Positions 53,593-63,719 are shown, numbered from the stretch's first letter. The stretch: 64,000 nucleotides of DNA from Marasmitruncus massiliensis (GCF_900186535.1 NZ_FYDE01000005.1:1836895-1900894); one strand, 5' to 3'. Made by a program: numbers and translations. Notes: generated by a model from the sequence alone, not told the origin.

Positions 53593-55548
53593 ATGGCGAA
53601 AATCAATCTTTTAGACAAGCAGGTGGCGGAACTGATCGCTGCCGGCGAGGTCGTGGAGCGCCCTGCGTCCATCGTCAAGGAACTTGTGGAAAACGCCGCA
53701 GACGCAGGCGCTACTTCCATAATCGTTGAAATACAGGGCGGCGGAATCCGGCTGATCCGCGTCACCGATAACGGCAGCGGCATTGAGCGGGCCGATGTGG
53801 CCAATGCATTCCTGCGTCATGCTACCAGCAAAGTGCGCGTCAGCGAGGACTTAAGCCATATTACAACCATGGGTTTCCGCGGGGAGGCTCTGGCGTCCAT
53901 AGCCGCGATGTGCAGGGTAGAACTGCTGACCAGAACCCGGGAAGAAGTGGCCGGCACCTTTTATTCCATTGCAGGCGGCGAGGAAGAACGGCTGGAGGAC
54001 GCTGGTTGCCCGGTCGGCACCACGATCACAGTCCGCGACGTTTTTTATAACACCCCCGCGAGGATGAAATTTCTGAAAAAAGATGTTTCGGAAGGGAACA
54101 GCGTTGCCGCTGTTGTGGAAAAAGCGGCATTGGCAAACGCAGGTGTTGCGTTTAAGTTCATCCGTGACGGAGCCGTAAAGTTGCAGACGCCGGGTGACGG
54201 TCAGCTGATTTCCGCAGTCCGCTGTATTTTGGGGCGTGAATTTGCCGAGGGCTCAATTCCGGTTCGGTATCAGCAGGGCCAGTTGGTGCTTGAAGGATGT
54301 ATCTGCAAGCCTTTCATTGCGCGCGGTTCCCGCACGATGCAGAATTTTTTTATCAACAACCGGTTTGTACGCTCGAAAACCTGTATGGCGGCGCTGGAAG
54401 AAGCCTACAAGAATATGCTGATGATCGGGAAATTTCCCTCCTGCGTATTGAACGTGACGATCCCGCCCTATGAGGTGGATGTCAACGTTCATCCCGCCAA
54501 GATAGAGGTCCGGTTTGCGAATGAAAAAAGCATCTTTGATCTGGTCTACTACGGCTGCAAAACGGCGCTTGGCGCAAGCAGCCTGCAGCCTGAAATAAAA
54601 GCGGAAGATGTAAAGTATAGTCCCTTTTCAATATCGCAAAGTCAAGAAATTCCGCGTCAGGAGCGGATGAGTGCCAGCCAGTACCGGCTGGTGGTTTCTG
54701 AACTGCCGGAGAAAAAAGCGGAGGTTTATTCACCAGTTAGCAATCGGACACAACCGCTCGCCGCAGAAAGACTTTCGTTTACGGAAAAGCCTGTTCCCCG
54801 TTCTGTATCTCCGACGGGGGAACCAATGCGTGTTCCAAGCCTGCAACCGTCGGCCGCTACGGCGGTGCTGGAAAGTGAGAACTTTTTGGACGAAACCTAT
54901 GATCTGCGCAAAAAGCCGATGCTCGACATCGAAGCGGAACCTGAGCAGGTTCCTCAACCGATGCCGCAGGACCCATACGAAAACGCCCGGCTGATCGGAG
55001 AGTTGTTTGATACCTATTTGGTTTTGCAGAATGAAGACCAGATGATCCTGATCGACAAACATGCGGCGCATGAACGGCTTTTGTTTAACCGCCTGACGTC
55101 CGGCGGGATTGCGGGCGAAAAGCAGTTGCTGCTCGCTCCTGTATCGGTGAAACTGACGCCGGATGAGCATGCCGCCATTCTGGACAACCTGAAGCTTTTG
55201 TCGGACGCCGGGATTGCAATTGAAAATTTCGGGGACGGATTTGTGGTCGTGCGCGAAGTGGCGCCGGTTTTGGCCAAAACCGATCTGGAGCTGGTTGTGA
55301 CAGAACTTGCGCAGAAGCTGCTCAGCTATAATCATCATCTATTGCCCAGACAACTGGAAGATTTGTATCACACGATCGCCTGCAAGGCGGCCATCAAGGC
55401 ACATGACAAGACTTCATCACTATCGCTCAAGCAGCTGGTCACCTTGCTGAGAGAGGACGGAAGTGCAACGCATTGTCCGCATGGGCGGCCTGTTGCAATT
55501 CGCATGTCCCGTTACGAGATTGAAAAAAAATTTGGCAGACTTGGATGA
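53593..55548 (+). CDS. mutL: DNA mismatch repair protein MutL (endonuclease type)
   Basis: This 651-residue mismatch-repair protein has an N-terminal GHKL ATPase with ELVENAADAGAT, DNGSGI and GFRGEAL. A variable Pro/Ser-rich linker (about 340-450) and a dimerisation domain with the endonuclease signature follow: DKHAAHERLLFN (488-499), ACKAAIKA and CPHGRP. The usual DQHA-x2-E-x4-E motif here ends in Asn499 instead of Glu. GAGGAGG lies 8 bases before the ATG. Its last bases overlap the miaA region without sharing the start. Confidence 0.96.
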   Translation: MAKINLLDKQVAELIAAGEVVERPASIVKELVENAADAGATSIIVEIQGGGIRLIRVTDNGSGIERADVANAFLRHATSKVRVSEDLSHITTMGFRGEALASIAAMCRVELLTRTREEVAGTFYSIAGGEEERLEDAGCPVGTTITVRDVFYNTPARMKFLKKDVSEGNSVAAVVEKAALANAGVAFKFIRDGAVKLQTPGDGQLISAVRCILGREFAEGSIPVRYQQGQLVLEGCICKPFIARGSRTMQNFFINNRFVRSKTCMAALEEAYKNMLMIGKFPSCVLNVTIPPYEVDVNVHPAKIEVRFANEKSIFDLVYYGCKTALGASSLQPEIKAEDVKYSPFSISQSQEIPRQERMSASQYRLVVSELPEKKAEVYSPVSNRTQPLAAERLSFTEKPVPRSVSPTGEPMRVPSLQPSAATAVLESENFLDETYDLRKKPMLDIEAEPEQVPQPMPQDPYENARLIGELFDTYLVLQNEDQMILIDKHAAHERLLFNRLTSGGIAGEKQLLLAPVSVKLTPDEHAAILDNLKLLSDAGIAIENFGDGFVVVREVAPVLAKTDLELVVTELAQKLLSYNHHLLPRQLEDLYHTIACKAAIKAHDKTSSLSLKQLVTLLREDGSATHCPHGRPVAIRMSRYEIEKKFGRLG

Positions 55549-55555
55549 GGCTTTT

Positions 55556-56509
55556 ATGACTGAACCAACAAAAAGGATACCGCTGGTGGCTGTGGTGGGG
55601 CCGACAGCATCCGGAAAAACGGGCCTTGCCGTGGAACTTGCAAAAGCGTTTGACGGGGAAGTGATTTCCGCTGATTCCATGCAGGTATACCGGCAGATGG
55701 ATATTGCGACTGCAAAACCTACGGCAGAGGAGATGTCCGGCATCCCCTATCATCTGATTGATTTCCTGGAACCTGACGATGCGGCTTTTTCCGTCGCGGA
55801 TTATGCGGAATTGGCGCATGCCGCGATCAGCGAAATTGCCGGACGAAAAAAACTTCCGATTCTCGCCGGTGGAACCGGTCTTTACGTGAACGCTGTTGTG
55901 GATAATATCAACTACGCGGAGATCCGGAATGACGAGACTGTTCGTCTGGAACTCGAGTCTGTTGCAAGGCAAAAAGGAAATCAGTTTCTGCTTGGACAGC
56001 TTGCTGCGGTTGACCCGGAATTGGCCGCGGCGCTGCATCCCAATAACCTGGGCCGGATTATCAGAGCGCTGGAGGTTTACCGGCTGACAGGCATCCCTAT
56101 GAGTGAACATCAGCGGCGGTCCCGTATGGAGGGGCCGCGTTATGATTTATGCATGCTTGGCCTTTCATTTGCCGAGCGGAAAAACCTTTATGACCGCATT
56201 AACCGGCGTGTGGATATCATGATGGAAGAGGGTCTTTTGGAAGAAACGCGCAGAATCAGCCGCATCTATGGCGGGACAGCGCGTCAGGCAATCGGTTATA
56301 AAGAGCTGGAGGCATGCCTGAACGGTTCCGCCACCTTGGAAGCCTGTGTTGCCGCGTTAAAGCAGGCGACCCGGCGCTATGCAAAACGGCAGATGACCTG
56401 GTTCGGAAGGGATCCGCGTATCCACTGGCTGACTGTTGACAGTTTTTATGATCATTCGATGCTGTTGGAAGCCGCAAAAAACATCATTCACAACAGCGGT
56501 ATTTTATGA
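55556..56509 (+). CDS. miaA: tRNA dimethylallyltransferase
   Basis: This 317-residue enzyme prenylates A37 of tRNAs reading UNN codons, the substrate step for MiaB. The P-loop is [13 protein letters not shown] at the N-terminus, followed by [20 protein letters not shown] and [13 protein letters not shown], and the end carries [16 protein letters not shown]. The start at 55556 is taken because TGAGG precedes it and family members begin at this point; a longer frame from 55463 overlaps mutL. The hfq promoter lies across its 3' end. Confidence 0.96.
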   Translation: MTEPTKRIPLVAVVGPTASGKTGLAVELAKAFDGEVISADSMQVYRQMDIATAKPTAEEMSGIPYHLIDFLEPDDAAFSVADYAELAHAAISEIAGRKKLPILAGGTGLYVNAVVDNINYAEIRNDETVRLELESVARQKGNQFLLGQLAAVDPELAAALHPNNLGRIIRALEVYRLTGIPMSEHQRRSRMEGPRYDLCMLGLSFAERKNLYDRINRRVDIMMEEGLLEETRRISRIYGGTARQAIGYKELEACLNGSATLEACVAALKQATRRYAKRQMTWFGRDPRIHWLTVDSFYDHSMLLEAAKNIIHNSGIL

Positions 56510-56515
56510 TATAAT
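56487..56515 (+). promoter_or_regulatory. Promoter for hfq across the end of miaA
   Basis: TTCACA (56487-56492), 17 bases, and TATAAT (56510-56515) with the extended TG one base upstream (TGATATAAT). Confidence 0.75.
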
Positions 56516-56588
56516 AAACAAACAGATAAAACAGATCAATATGAATGCAATAAACAACGAATTTTGCTTTGCAACAGGGAGGGTAATG

Positions 56589-56831
56589 ATGAAACAGCTT
56601 AATCTGCAGGATGTTTTTCTAAATCAGGCGCGGCGTGAAAAAATTACGGTCACGATCTATCTGACGAATGGCTTCCAGTTTAAGGGCATTGTGAAAGGCT
56701 TTGATTCTTATATTGTCATCCTGGACTGTGAAGGACGCCAGAACCTTGTTTATAAGCATGCAATTTCAACGATCATCCCGGCCAAACCCATCAGCATTTT
56801 GGATTCCTGCGAAGCCGGCGGTGAAGAATAG
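56589..56831 (+). CDS. hfq: RNA chaperone Hfq
   Basis: This 80-residue Sm-like hexameric RNA chaperone shows Sm1 and Sm2 motifs: [37 protein letters not shown] and [10 protein letters not shown]. The start is ATG 56589, 6 bases after GGGAGG; an adjacent ATG at 56586 is too close to it. A longer upstream frame runs through the promoter. The miaA-hfq order is widely conserved in bacteria. Confidence 0.95.
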   Translation: MKQLNLQDVFLNQARREKITVTIYLTNGFQFKGIVKGFDSYIVILDCEGRQNLVYKHAISTIIPAKPISILDSCEAGGEE

Positions 56832-56837
56832 TATCCT

Positions 56838-58088
56838 ATGAAAAATACTTTAACACAGAGGATCGTGCTTGCAATATTAGCGCTGTTCCTTTTCGTTTAT
56901 GTGGGCTTTCAGGTATACCGTTTTCTGAATTCCCGTTATAGGACGGAAACGGCCTTATTATATACTGTATCCGAGTCTTCCAGGATTACCGGAATTGCGC
57001 TTCGGGATGAACTGATTCTGGATGACCGGATAGGCAATGAGGTGGCTGTCTATATGGTTGAAGATGGTGCCAAGGTGTCTATCCATTCACAGCTCGCAGA
57101 GGTTTTCCGGAATAAGGCGGATGCCGAGGCAACCGCTAAAATGAGGGAACTGGAAATCAAGCGCGGTTTGCTGGAAAAGTCACAGGATCCGGGAACGACC
57201 TCCTACGCGCACACCGACGTACTGAACAAACAGATTTTCAGCGAAGTGGGGAGCATCGTTGATGCGGTAAATACGGATACGCTGATCAATCTGCAGAATA
57301 CGGCGGACAAGCTGCTCGTGCTGATCAATACAAAACAGATTGCAACAGGCCAGCAGAATGATTTCCAGAATGCAATCGACCAAATCAGCGCGGAAGAAGA
57401 TTTTTATGCCCAAAAGATCACCGAAGAACCCCAAATTATTCAGTCGCCTCAGCCGGGTTATTTTATTCGGGCGATTGATGGTCTTGAGAACAAAGTTGAT
57501 ATGGAAGAATTGGATCAACTTGATGCCAGTCAATTGTTCCAGCTTATGAACCAGCCGGCACAGAAGAAAAGCAGGCCGGATGGACGCGTTGGCAAATTGA
57601 TGGTCGACCACAACTGGTATTTTGCCGCAACCGTACCGGATGATGAGATTGCCAAATATCGCCTTAACGGGATTGTAACGCTGGATTTTAATATCAGCGG
57701 GTTAAGCCCTGTTACGGCTACGATCTGCAATGTCAACAAGGACCCGGAGAAGGGGAATGTGGTGATATTCCGCTGCGGCTACATCAATGAGTCCCTTGTG
57801 AACCTGCGTATTGCGCAGGCGGATGTCCAGTTTAAATCTGTGACAGGGCTTCGTATCAGTGAACAGGCCATCAGGTTTGTAGGCATGCAGAAGGGCGTCT
57901 ATACCCTGGTTGGTGACAAGCTGCTGTTTCGACCTGTTAATGTGGTTTATGAAGACGTCGGATTTGTGCTTTGCAGGGATAACGATCCGGAATATGCCAA
58001 TAACCCGGATTTCGGTCGCGGCTTGCAGCAATTCGATGAAGTTGTAATTGAGGGGATGAATCTTTATGACAGTAAGCAGGTCGGATGA
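56838..58088 (+). CDS. HlyD-like membrane protein of the division cluster
   Basis: This 416-residue protein has one N-terminal transmembrane helix (about 10-28), then a barrel-sandwich-like start (ESSRITGIALRDELILDD ... VAVYMVEDGAKVS). A helical middle part (residues about 95-195) and a C-terminal beta-rich part follow. It resembles periplasmic adaptor (HlyD) proteins in layout. Clostridia commonly carry such a gene upstream of yggS-sepF; its role is unknown. It starts 7 bases after hfq and its last 23 bases overlap yggS, so it belongs to the same transcript. GATC/CCTATG context gives only a weak ribosome site. Confidence 0.75.
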   Translation: MKNTLTQRIVLAILALFLFVYVGFQVYRFLNSRYRTETALLYTVSESSRITGIALRDELILDDRIGNEVAVYMVEDGAKVSIHSQLAEVFRNKADAEATAKMRELEIKRGLLEKSQDPGTTSYAHTDVLNKQIFSEVGSIVDAVNTDTLINLQNTADKLLVLINTKQIATGQQNDFQNAIDQISAEEDFYAQKITEEPQIIQSPQPGYFIRAIDGLENKVDMEELDQLDASQLFQLMNQPAQKKSRPDGRVGKLMVDHNWYFAATVPDDEIAKYRLNGIVTLDFNISGLSPVTATICNVNKDPEKGNVVIFRCGYINESLVNLRIAQADVQFKSVTGLRISEQAIRFVGMQKGVYTLVGDKLLFRPVNVVYEDVGFVLCRDNDPEYANNPDFGRGLQQFDEVVIEGMNLYDSKQVG

Positions 58089-58794
58089 CAATTCTATTGC
58101 TCATACAGTTCGCTGTATTTCAGATCATATACGGGAAGCATGTGTAAGCTGTGGAAGGAATCCGGCGGATGTCCGCTTTATGGCTGTTACGAAAACAGTT
58201 GACGCGGCACGGGTAAATGAAGCGATAGACGCAGGAATCACCTTGCTGGGAGAAAACAAGGCACAGGAGCTTTGCGCAAAATATGAAGACTATCATAAAA
58301 GTGGTGTTGAAATCCATTTTATCGGCCATTTACAGACCAACAAGGTACGTCAGATTATCGATAAGGTAACGATGGTCCAATCTTTGGACAGTATTCCATT
58401 GGCTGAGGAGCTGCAACGCCAATGCGAAAAGCATCAAAAACATCTGGATTGCCTGGTGGAGGTAAATATTGGAGAAGAGCAGACAAAATCCGGCATTTTG
58501 CCTGAGTTATTGCCAAGATTTTTAGAGCAGATGACCAATTTTGACCGTATTCATGTCCGTGGAATGATGGCTATTCCGCCGATTTGTGAAGATATCGTAC
58601 AAAAAGAACATTATTTCTCCAGCATGTATCAACTATTTATTGACATCGGGGAGAAAAAAATAGATAATATCAATATGGATTTTCTATCCATGGGTATGTC
58701 TGACGATTATTCGATAGCCATTAAACATGGGTCCAATCTCGTCAGGATTGGGAGCGCGCTTTTTGGTCGGAGGAATTACCCCAATAAAATTTAA
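58066..58794 (+). CDS. yggS: PLP homeostasis protein YggS/YlmE
   Basis: This 242-residue single-domain PLP-binding protein of the alanine racemase N-terminal fold has PLP Lys43 in MAVTKTVD, followed by LLGENKAQEL, HFIGHLQTNK and LSMGMSDDYSIAI. It buffers free PLP and affects amino-acid metabolism. In Gram-positive bacteria it lies, as here, directly before sepF in the division cluster. The ATG at 58066 lies inside the preceding gene. Confidence 0.94.
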   Translation: MTVSRSDDNSIAHTVRCISDHIREACVSCGRNPADVRFMAVTKTVDAARVNEAIDAGITLLGENKAQELCAKYEDYHKSGVEIHFIGHLQTNKVRQIIDKVTMVQSLDSIPLAEELQRQCEKHQKHLDCLVEVNIGEEQTKSGILPELLPRFLEQMTNFDRIHVRGMMAIPPICEDIVQKEHYFSSMYQLFIDIGEKKIDNINMDFLSMGMSDDYSIAIKHGSNLVRIGSALFGRRNYPNKI

Positions 58795-58855
58795 AATTGC
58801 GGCGATCCTGTTTTTTGCAGGACGCGGCTGTTGAGATATTGAGAGGGATGTTGTT

Positions 58856-59317
58856 ATGGGAATCATGGACAAATTCAAGAATTTTATCGGAATTCCTGAA
58901 GATGAATATTACGAGGATGATGTAGACTTCCTTACCAATGACAATCCGCGGGATTCACGTGCGCCGCGCGAACCGGAGGAGCCATCTGCCCATTCTGAAA
59001 ACAGTAAACGTGGAAATAAAGTTGTGAATATCCATGCGACCACACAGCTTCAGGTGGTGCTGGTCAAGCCGGAACGGTTTGATGACGCTTCTTCAGTCGC
59101 AGATCACCTCAATGATAAACGTACTGTGGTACTGAATCTTGAGTCTACCAATAAGGATGTTTCCCGCAGACTGATAGATTTTCTGTCAGGTGTGGCTTAT
59201 GCGAATAACGGACAAATTAAACGCGTGGCGAACAGCACCTATATTATCACGCCTTATAATGTTGATATTATGGGAGACCTGCTGGACGAGCTGGAAAGTA
59301 ACGGTGTGTTCTTCTGA
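58856..59317 (+). CDS. sepF: Cell division protein SepF
   Basis: This 153-residue protein has an N-terminal amphipathic membrane-targeting helix (MGIMDKFKNFIG), an acidic linker, and the C-terminal SepF core (VVLVKPERFDDASSVADHL, DVSRRLIDFLSGVAYAN) that polymerises and bundles FtsZ. The start may be 58856 or the ATG nine bases later. The stop overlaps the ylmH start (TGATG). Neighbours yggS, ylmH and divIVA are the classical cluster. Confidence 0.94.
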   Translation: MGIMDKFKNFIGIPEDEYYEDDVDFLTNDNPRDSRAPREPEEPSAHSENSKRGNKVVNIHATTQLQVVLVKPERFDDASSVADHLNDKRTVVLNLESTNKDVSRRLIDFLSGVAYANNGQIKRVANSTYIITPYNVDIMGDLLDELESNGVFF

Positions 59318-60078
59318 TGAAGCCTGTTTACCTGACAGACAAGCAGGATAAAGCATTTGCCGCTCATATTTCAGATCTGTTTTTGTCTGCACAGCAGAAC
59401 GCAATGACCCGCTTTTCAGGCTTTCTGGACATGCACCAGCTTACTTTGGCGCGTCAGGTTGCCGTGTCAAGCGGGTATTCCAATTATTTGTTTTTTTCAG
59501 GTTATCCGGAGGGGGAACGGGCTATGCTTGGGGTTTTTTCTTTTTATGGAGAGCAGGCCCCCTTTCCGATTATACCGATTACCCTGCGTTTTCGTAAAGA
59601 AGACCCCATTGGACACAGAGACATTTTGGGTGCTTTCCTCGGATTGGAAATCAGACGGGAGGCGGTAGGCGATATCCTGGTAGGTGAAGGCGCGGCGGTT
59701 GCGTTTGTTACGGAATCGGTGGCGCCTATCCTGCTGAATGAATTAAAGAAGGTTGGGCATTGCGGTGTGAAAGTTTGTCAGGGGATGCCCGAAACTCTGC
59801 CTCCGCTTCATAACTATTTGGACATTCCTGCGACTGTCAGTTCACTCAGGCTCGATTGCATTGTGGCGGCGATAGCAGGAATTTCCCGTGAAAAATCATC
59901 TCAGACCATAGGGGCACAGCTTGTATTCGTGAATGGTGCTTCTCAAAGTGAACCTTCTTGGAATGTTGCCGAAGGTGACGTTATTAGTATCCGTGGATTC
60001 GGTAAGTTTTTATTCGCAAGCGTTAACAAGGTTACCAAAAAAGGCAGATTGCAGATTCTCTGCAAAAAATATGTATAA
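59317..60078 (+). CDS. ylmH: RNA-binding protein YlmH (S4 domain)
   Basis: This 253-residue protein has an N-terminal YlmH domain (LARQVAVSSGYSNYLFFSGY, YPEGERAMLGVFS) and a C-terminal S4 RNA-binding domain (LRLDCIVAAIAGISREKSSQ ... VISIRGFGKF). YlmH is linked with ribosome function and the division cluster. It starts within the sepF stop codon and ends 48 bases before divIVA. Confidence 0.92.
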   Translation: MKPVYLTDKQDKAFAAHISDLFLSAQQNAMTRFSGFLDMHQLTLARQVAVSSGYSNYLFFSGYPEGERAMLGVFSFYGEQAPFPIIPITLRFRKEDPIGHRDILGAFLGLEIRREAVGDILVGEGAAVAFVTESVAPILLNELKKVGHCGVKVCQGMPETLPPLHNYLDIPATVSSLRLDCIVAAIAGISREKSSQTIGAQLVFVNGASQSEPSWNVAEGDVISIRGFGKFLFASVNKVTKKGRLQILCKKYV

Positions 60079-60126
60079 GAGAATAAATCTGGTTCAGATT
60101 TTAAGATATTAGGGGGATGTTTCATT

Positions 60127-60879
60127 GTGCTGAATCCAAACGATATTGCCGGCAAAAAGTTTGACAAATCGATGGGCAGAGGCTATAAAGCCGATGAGGT
60201 GGATAGCTATCTTGTTCAGCTTTCGAATGAAGTGGGCGCGCTTCTTGCGGAAAAAAGTGAGCTGGAGCAAAAATTGATTGTTTTGGCCGAAAAATTGGAA
60301 GAATATAAGCAGGATGAAGAAAGCCTACGTTCTGCACTTGTCGGCGCTCAGAAACTGGGAGACAGTGTCGTGCGCGACGCAAAAGCGAAAGCATCGTCTA
60401 TTATAGAAGAAGCAAGTATAAAGGCGAATCGGATAGTTGAGAACTCCAAACAGGCGGTTGAAAGCCAAAAAAACAGTTTTCTGCGTATGCAGCGCGAAGT
60501 GGCTACCTTTAAAAGTAAGCTGCAGCTGCTGTATAAGCAGCACTTGGAGTTGATCAGCAGCATTCCCGTAGATGAAAATACTGTGACCGCGGCAGCCTCA
60601 TCTGCTGCTGCCCCAAAGGCCGAGCCTGAACCGGAATCCGACTATGTCGACCCGGCAGATGTCCCGCTCCCGCAGGGCGATGACTTCGGAGAAGAAATGC
60701 CCGCGATGGAGCCGCTGGAGTACACCGAAGACAGCGGGCTTTCTTATACGGAGGAACAGGAGCTTGAACCGGTTCATTCTCCGGCCGCGGACCCGGGACA
60801 TCGCGAGTCCCGGTTTGGCCCGCTCAAGTTTGGTAAAGAATATGACATCAAGCGTGATGATAATAAACGCAGACGATAG
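60127..60879 (+). CDS. divIVA: DivIVA-like cell division/polarity protein
   Basis: This 250-residue protein has an N-terminal DivIVA lipid-binding domain (LNPNDIAGKKFDKSMGRGYK, ADEVDSYLVQL), a coiled coil to about residue 140 and a long acidic Pro/Glu-rich C-terminus with a basic end. It marks curved membranes at septa and poles. The start is GTG 60127 with GGGGG about 11 bases upstream. It is the last division gene before ileS, the order seen in many Gram-positive genomes. Confidence 0.92.
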   Translation: MLNPNDIAGKKFDKSMGRGYKADEVDSYLVQLSNEVGALLAEKSELEQKLIVLAEKLEEYKQDEESLRSALVGAQKLGDSVVRDAKAKASSIIEEASIKANRIVENSKQAVESQKNSFLRMQREVATFKSKLQLLYKQHLELISSIPVDENTVTAAASSAAAPKAEPEPESDYVDPADVPLPQGDDFGEEMPAMEPLEYTEDSGLSYTEEQELEPVHSPAADPGHRESRFGPLKFGKEYDIKRDDNKRRR

Positions 60880-60923
60880 ATCAAAGAATCTGTTAAATAG
60901 ACAAACAAGGAGAGATATATCCA

Positions 60924-63719
60924 ATGTCCGAGCAGGATTACAGTAAAACATTGAACCTTCCTAAAACCGATTTCTCGATGCGCGCAGCATTGCCCTCCAA
61001 AGAGCCGGGTATGGTTTCCAAATGGAATAACGAACAGCTCTACCAGAAGCTGATGCAGAAAAATGAGGGTAAACCTCTCTTCGTACTGCATGACGGGCCG
61101 CCGTATGCCAATGGAAATATTCATTTGGGAACCGCGCTGAATAAGGTGCTGAAGGACATCATTGTTCGTTATAAAAATCTGAACGGTTATAGATCTCCTT
61201 ATATTCCGGGCTGGGATACACACGGCCTTCCGATTGAACTCAAAGCGCTGAAAAAAATGGGCGTATCCCGCAATATTCCGCCCGTGGAATTGCGACATCA
61301 CTGCCGTGAGTTTGCGCTCAGCTATGTCGATATCCAAAGAGAAGAATTCAAACGTTTAGGGGTTATTGGTGACTGGGAGCATCCGTATCTGACACTAAAG
61401 CCGGAATTTGAGGCCAAACAGATTGAGCTGTTTGGTGCCATGGCAAATAAAGGCTATATTTATAAAGGTTTGAAGCCGGTTTACTGGTGCCCTACCTGCG
61501 ATACGGCATTAGCTGAAGCGGAAATTGAATATGCCGAAGACAAATGCCATTCTATCTATGTGAAATTCCAGGTGGTAGACGATAAGGGCGGCAAGCTTGC
61601 GGAGCTGGGGGCAAAGGACCTGAGCAAGACCTACTTTGTGATCTGGACAACCACCACCTGGACGCTGCCGGGCAATATGGCAATTTGCGTTGGCCCCGCT
61701 TTCGAATACTGTGTGGTGGCCGCCAACGGTGAATATTATGTGCTGGCGAAAGATTTGGTGGCGGAATCCATGAAAGCCGCCAATATTGAGCAGTATGAAA
61801 TTTTGGGCTCCTGCCTTGGCAGTGAGCTGGAATATATGACCTACCGCCATCCTTTTATCGACCGCGTTTCTCCTGTCATCGTGGGGGATCACGTTACGTT
61901 GGAAAGCGGCACCGGCTGCGTCCACACAGCGCCCGGACACGGCGTTGAGGACTTTGACGTATGCGCGCAGCATTATCCCGAAATTGAAGTCATTGTTCCG
62001 GTCGACCATGAGGGCAAACTGACCGAACTTGCCGGCGAGTTTGCGGGCTTGACGACAGAAGACGCTAATAAGGCGATTGCGAAGAAGCTGGAAGAACTGG
62101 GCCGCCTGTTTGCGATTCAGAAAATCATCCACCAGTATCCGCACTGCTGGCGCTGCAAAGACCCGATTATTTTCCGCGCAACCGAGCAGTGGTTCTGTTC
62201 GGTTGATGATATTAAAGAGCAGACAATCGACGCGATTAATCAGGTCGAATTTATTCCCCCGTGGGGACAGGGCCGCATGATTAACATGGTGCGTGACCGC
62301 AGCGACTGGTGCATTTCCCGCCAGCGTACCTGGGGTGTCCCGATTCCGATTTTCTATTGCAAGTCCTGCGGGAAATACCATGTCGACGAGGCAAGTATTA
62401 AAGCAGTGAGCGATCTTTTCCGCGAGAAAGGATCTGATGCGTGGTACACAACGGAGGCCGCCGACATTCTGCCCAAAGGGACAACATGCAAATATTGCGG
62501 AGGGACGGAATTTACAAAAGAGTCCGACATTATGGATGTCTGGTTTGATTCCGGGACATCCTATGCGTCGGTGGTCTATGGAAACCCTGATCTGAAATGG
62601 CCGGTCGACCTTTATCTGGAAGGGACCGACCAATACCGCGGCTGGTTCCAGTCTTCGCTGCTGACCTCTATTGCATGGAAGGGGAAAGCGCCTTATCAGT
62701 CTGTCTGCACCCATGGATGGGTTGTGGACGGGGAAGGCCGTAAACAGTCAAAATCGCTTGGAAACGGGATTGAGCCTTCGGAAATCACAAACCAGTATGG
62801 CGCGGATATCCTACGCCTGTGGGTTGCATCTTCCGACTATCATGCCGATATCCGCATTTCCGGCGATATTCTCAAGCAGCTTTCCGAGGTTTACAGAAAG
62901 ATCCGCAATACCGCGCGCTATATCCTTGGCAATATCAGTGATTTTGACCCCAACAAAGATCTGGTTCCGCTTGAGCAACTGACAGAACTGGACAAGTGGG
63001 CGCTGGCGAAGTTTAACGACTTGGTCGCGCTGGCGAAGCAGTCGTATGATCGCTATGAGTTCCATATGGTTTATCACGCACTGCATAATTTCTGTACAAT
63101 CGATATGTCCAACTTCTATTTGGATGTCATTAAGGACAGACTATATGTAGAGGCGGCAGATTCTCTGAACCGCCGTGCCGCTCAGACCGCGATCTATCAC
63201 ATTCTGCGTGGCCTTGATATCATCCTTGCCCCAATTCTTTCGTTTACTGCCGAAGAGATTTGGAGCTTCATGCCTGCTGACGTAAACTATGACGGGGATT
63301 CTGTCATGTTTAATGAGATGCCGAAGGTGATGGAGAATCTTGTGGATGAAGCGTTTATGAATAAGTGGGATCGGATTCATGCGGTGCGCGACGATGTGCT
63401 GAAAGCGCTTGAAGAAGCAAGAAATGCGAAAGTCATTGGAAAATCTCTTGAGGCGCAGGTAACGCTTCACTGTGATGAGGAACTGTATGCGTTTCTGTCC
63501 GAGGTGGAGAAAGAACTGGAGCCTGTCTTCATTGTATCCCAGGTGCATCTCACAAAGGAGGGCGCGGGACAGTTTAACGGCAGCTGCGCCGGATTAAGTA
63601 TTGATGTGGCGAAAGCGAACGGCCACCATTGCCCGCGTTGCTGGGTCTACAGCGATACGGTGGGCAAAAACGAAAAACATCCTGATTTGTGCGCACGCTG
63701 TGCGGAAATTATCGGGTAA
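60924..63719 (+). CDS. ileS: Isoleucyl-tRNA synthetase
   Basis: This 931-residue class Ia synthetase has PYANGNIHLG (HIGH-type site), WDTHGLPIE, the editing domain with TTWTLPGN and HTAPGHG, and the KMSKS loop written KQSKS (GRKQSKSLGN). The C-terminal zinc module has CPRCW and CARC. The length is standard for bacterial type 1 IleS. AAGGAG lies 12 bases upstream of ATG 60924. There is only a 44-base gap to divIVA, so no T-box leader is present; expression depends on upstream promoters. Confidence 0.96.
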   Translation: MSEQDYSKTLNLPKTDFSMRAALPSKEPGMVSKWNNEQLYQKLMQKNEGKPLFVLHDGPPYANGNIHLGTALNKVLKDIIVRYKNLNGYRSPYIPGWDTHGLPIELKALKKMGVSRNIPPVELRHHCREFALSYVDIQREEFKRLGVIGDWEHPYLTLKPEFEAKQIELFGAMANKGYIYKGLKPVYWCPTCDTALAEAEIEYAEDKCHSIYVKFQVVDDKGGKLAELGAKDLSKTYFVIWTTTTWTLPGNMAICVGPAFEYCVVAANGEYYVLAKDLVAESMKAANIEQYEILGSCLGSELEYMTYRHPFIDRVSPVIVGDHVTLESGTGCVHTAPGHGVEDFDVCAQHYPEIEVIVPVDHEGKLTELAGEFAGLTTEDANKAIAKKLEELGRLFAIQKIIHQYPHCWRCKDPIIFRATEQWFCSVDDIKEQTIDAINQVEFIPPWGQGRMINMVRDRSDWCISRQRTWGVPIPIFYCKSCGKYHVDEASIKAVSDLFREKGSDAWYTTEAADILPKGTTCKYCGGTEFTKESDIMDVWFDSGTSYASVVYGNPDLKWPVDLYLEGTDQYRGWFQSSLLTSIAWKGKAPYQSVCTHGWVVDGEGRKQSKSLGNGIEPSEITNQYGADILRLWVASSDYHADIRISGDILKQLSEVYRKIRNTARYILGNISDFDPNKDLVPLEQLTELDKWALAKFNDLVALAKQSYDRYEFHMVYHALHNFCTIDMSNFYLDVIKDRLYVEAADSLNRRAAQTAIYHILRGLDIILAPILSFTAEEIWSFMPADVNYDGDSVMFNEMPKVMENLVDEAFMNKWDRIHAVRDDVLKALEEARNAKVIGKSLEAQVTLHCDEELYAFLSEVEKELEPVFIVSQVHLTKEGAGQFNGSCAGLSIDVAKANGHHCPRCWVYSDTVGKNEKHPDLCARCAEIIG

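Noticed and set aside
60880-60923. T-box leader before ileS
   Set aside because: Only 44 bases separate divIVA and ileS and none of the T-box sequences is present.
61509-62714. 401-codon minus-strand frame opposite ileS
   Set aside because: IleS is intact with all motifs; the antisense frame has no recognisable features.
60924-63719. KQSKS in place of KMSKS as evidence of an inactive IleS
   Set aside because: The two lysines and serines needed for catalysis are kept and all other domains are intact, so a functional enzyme is more likely.
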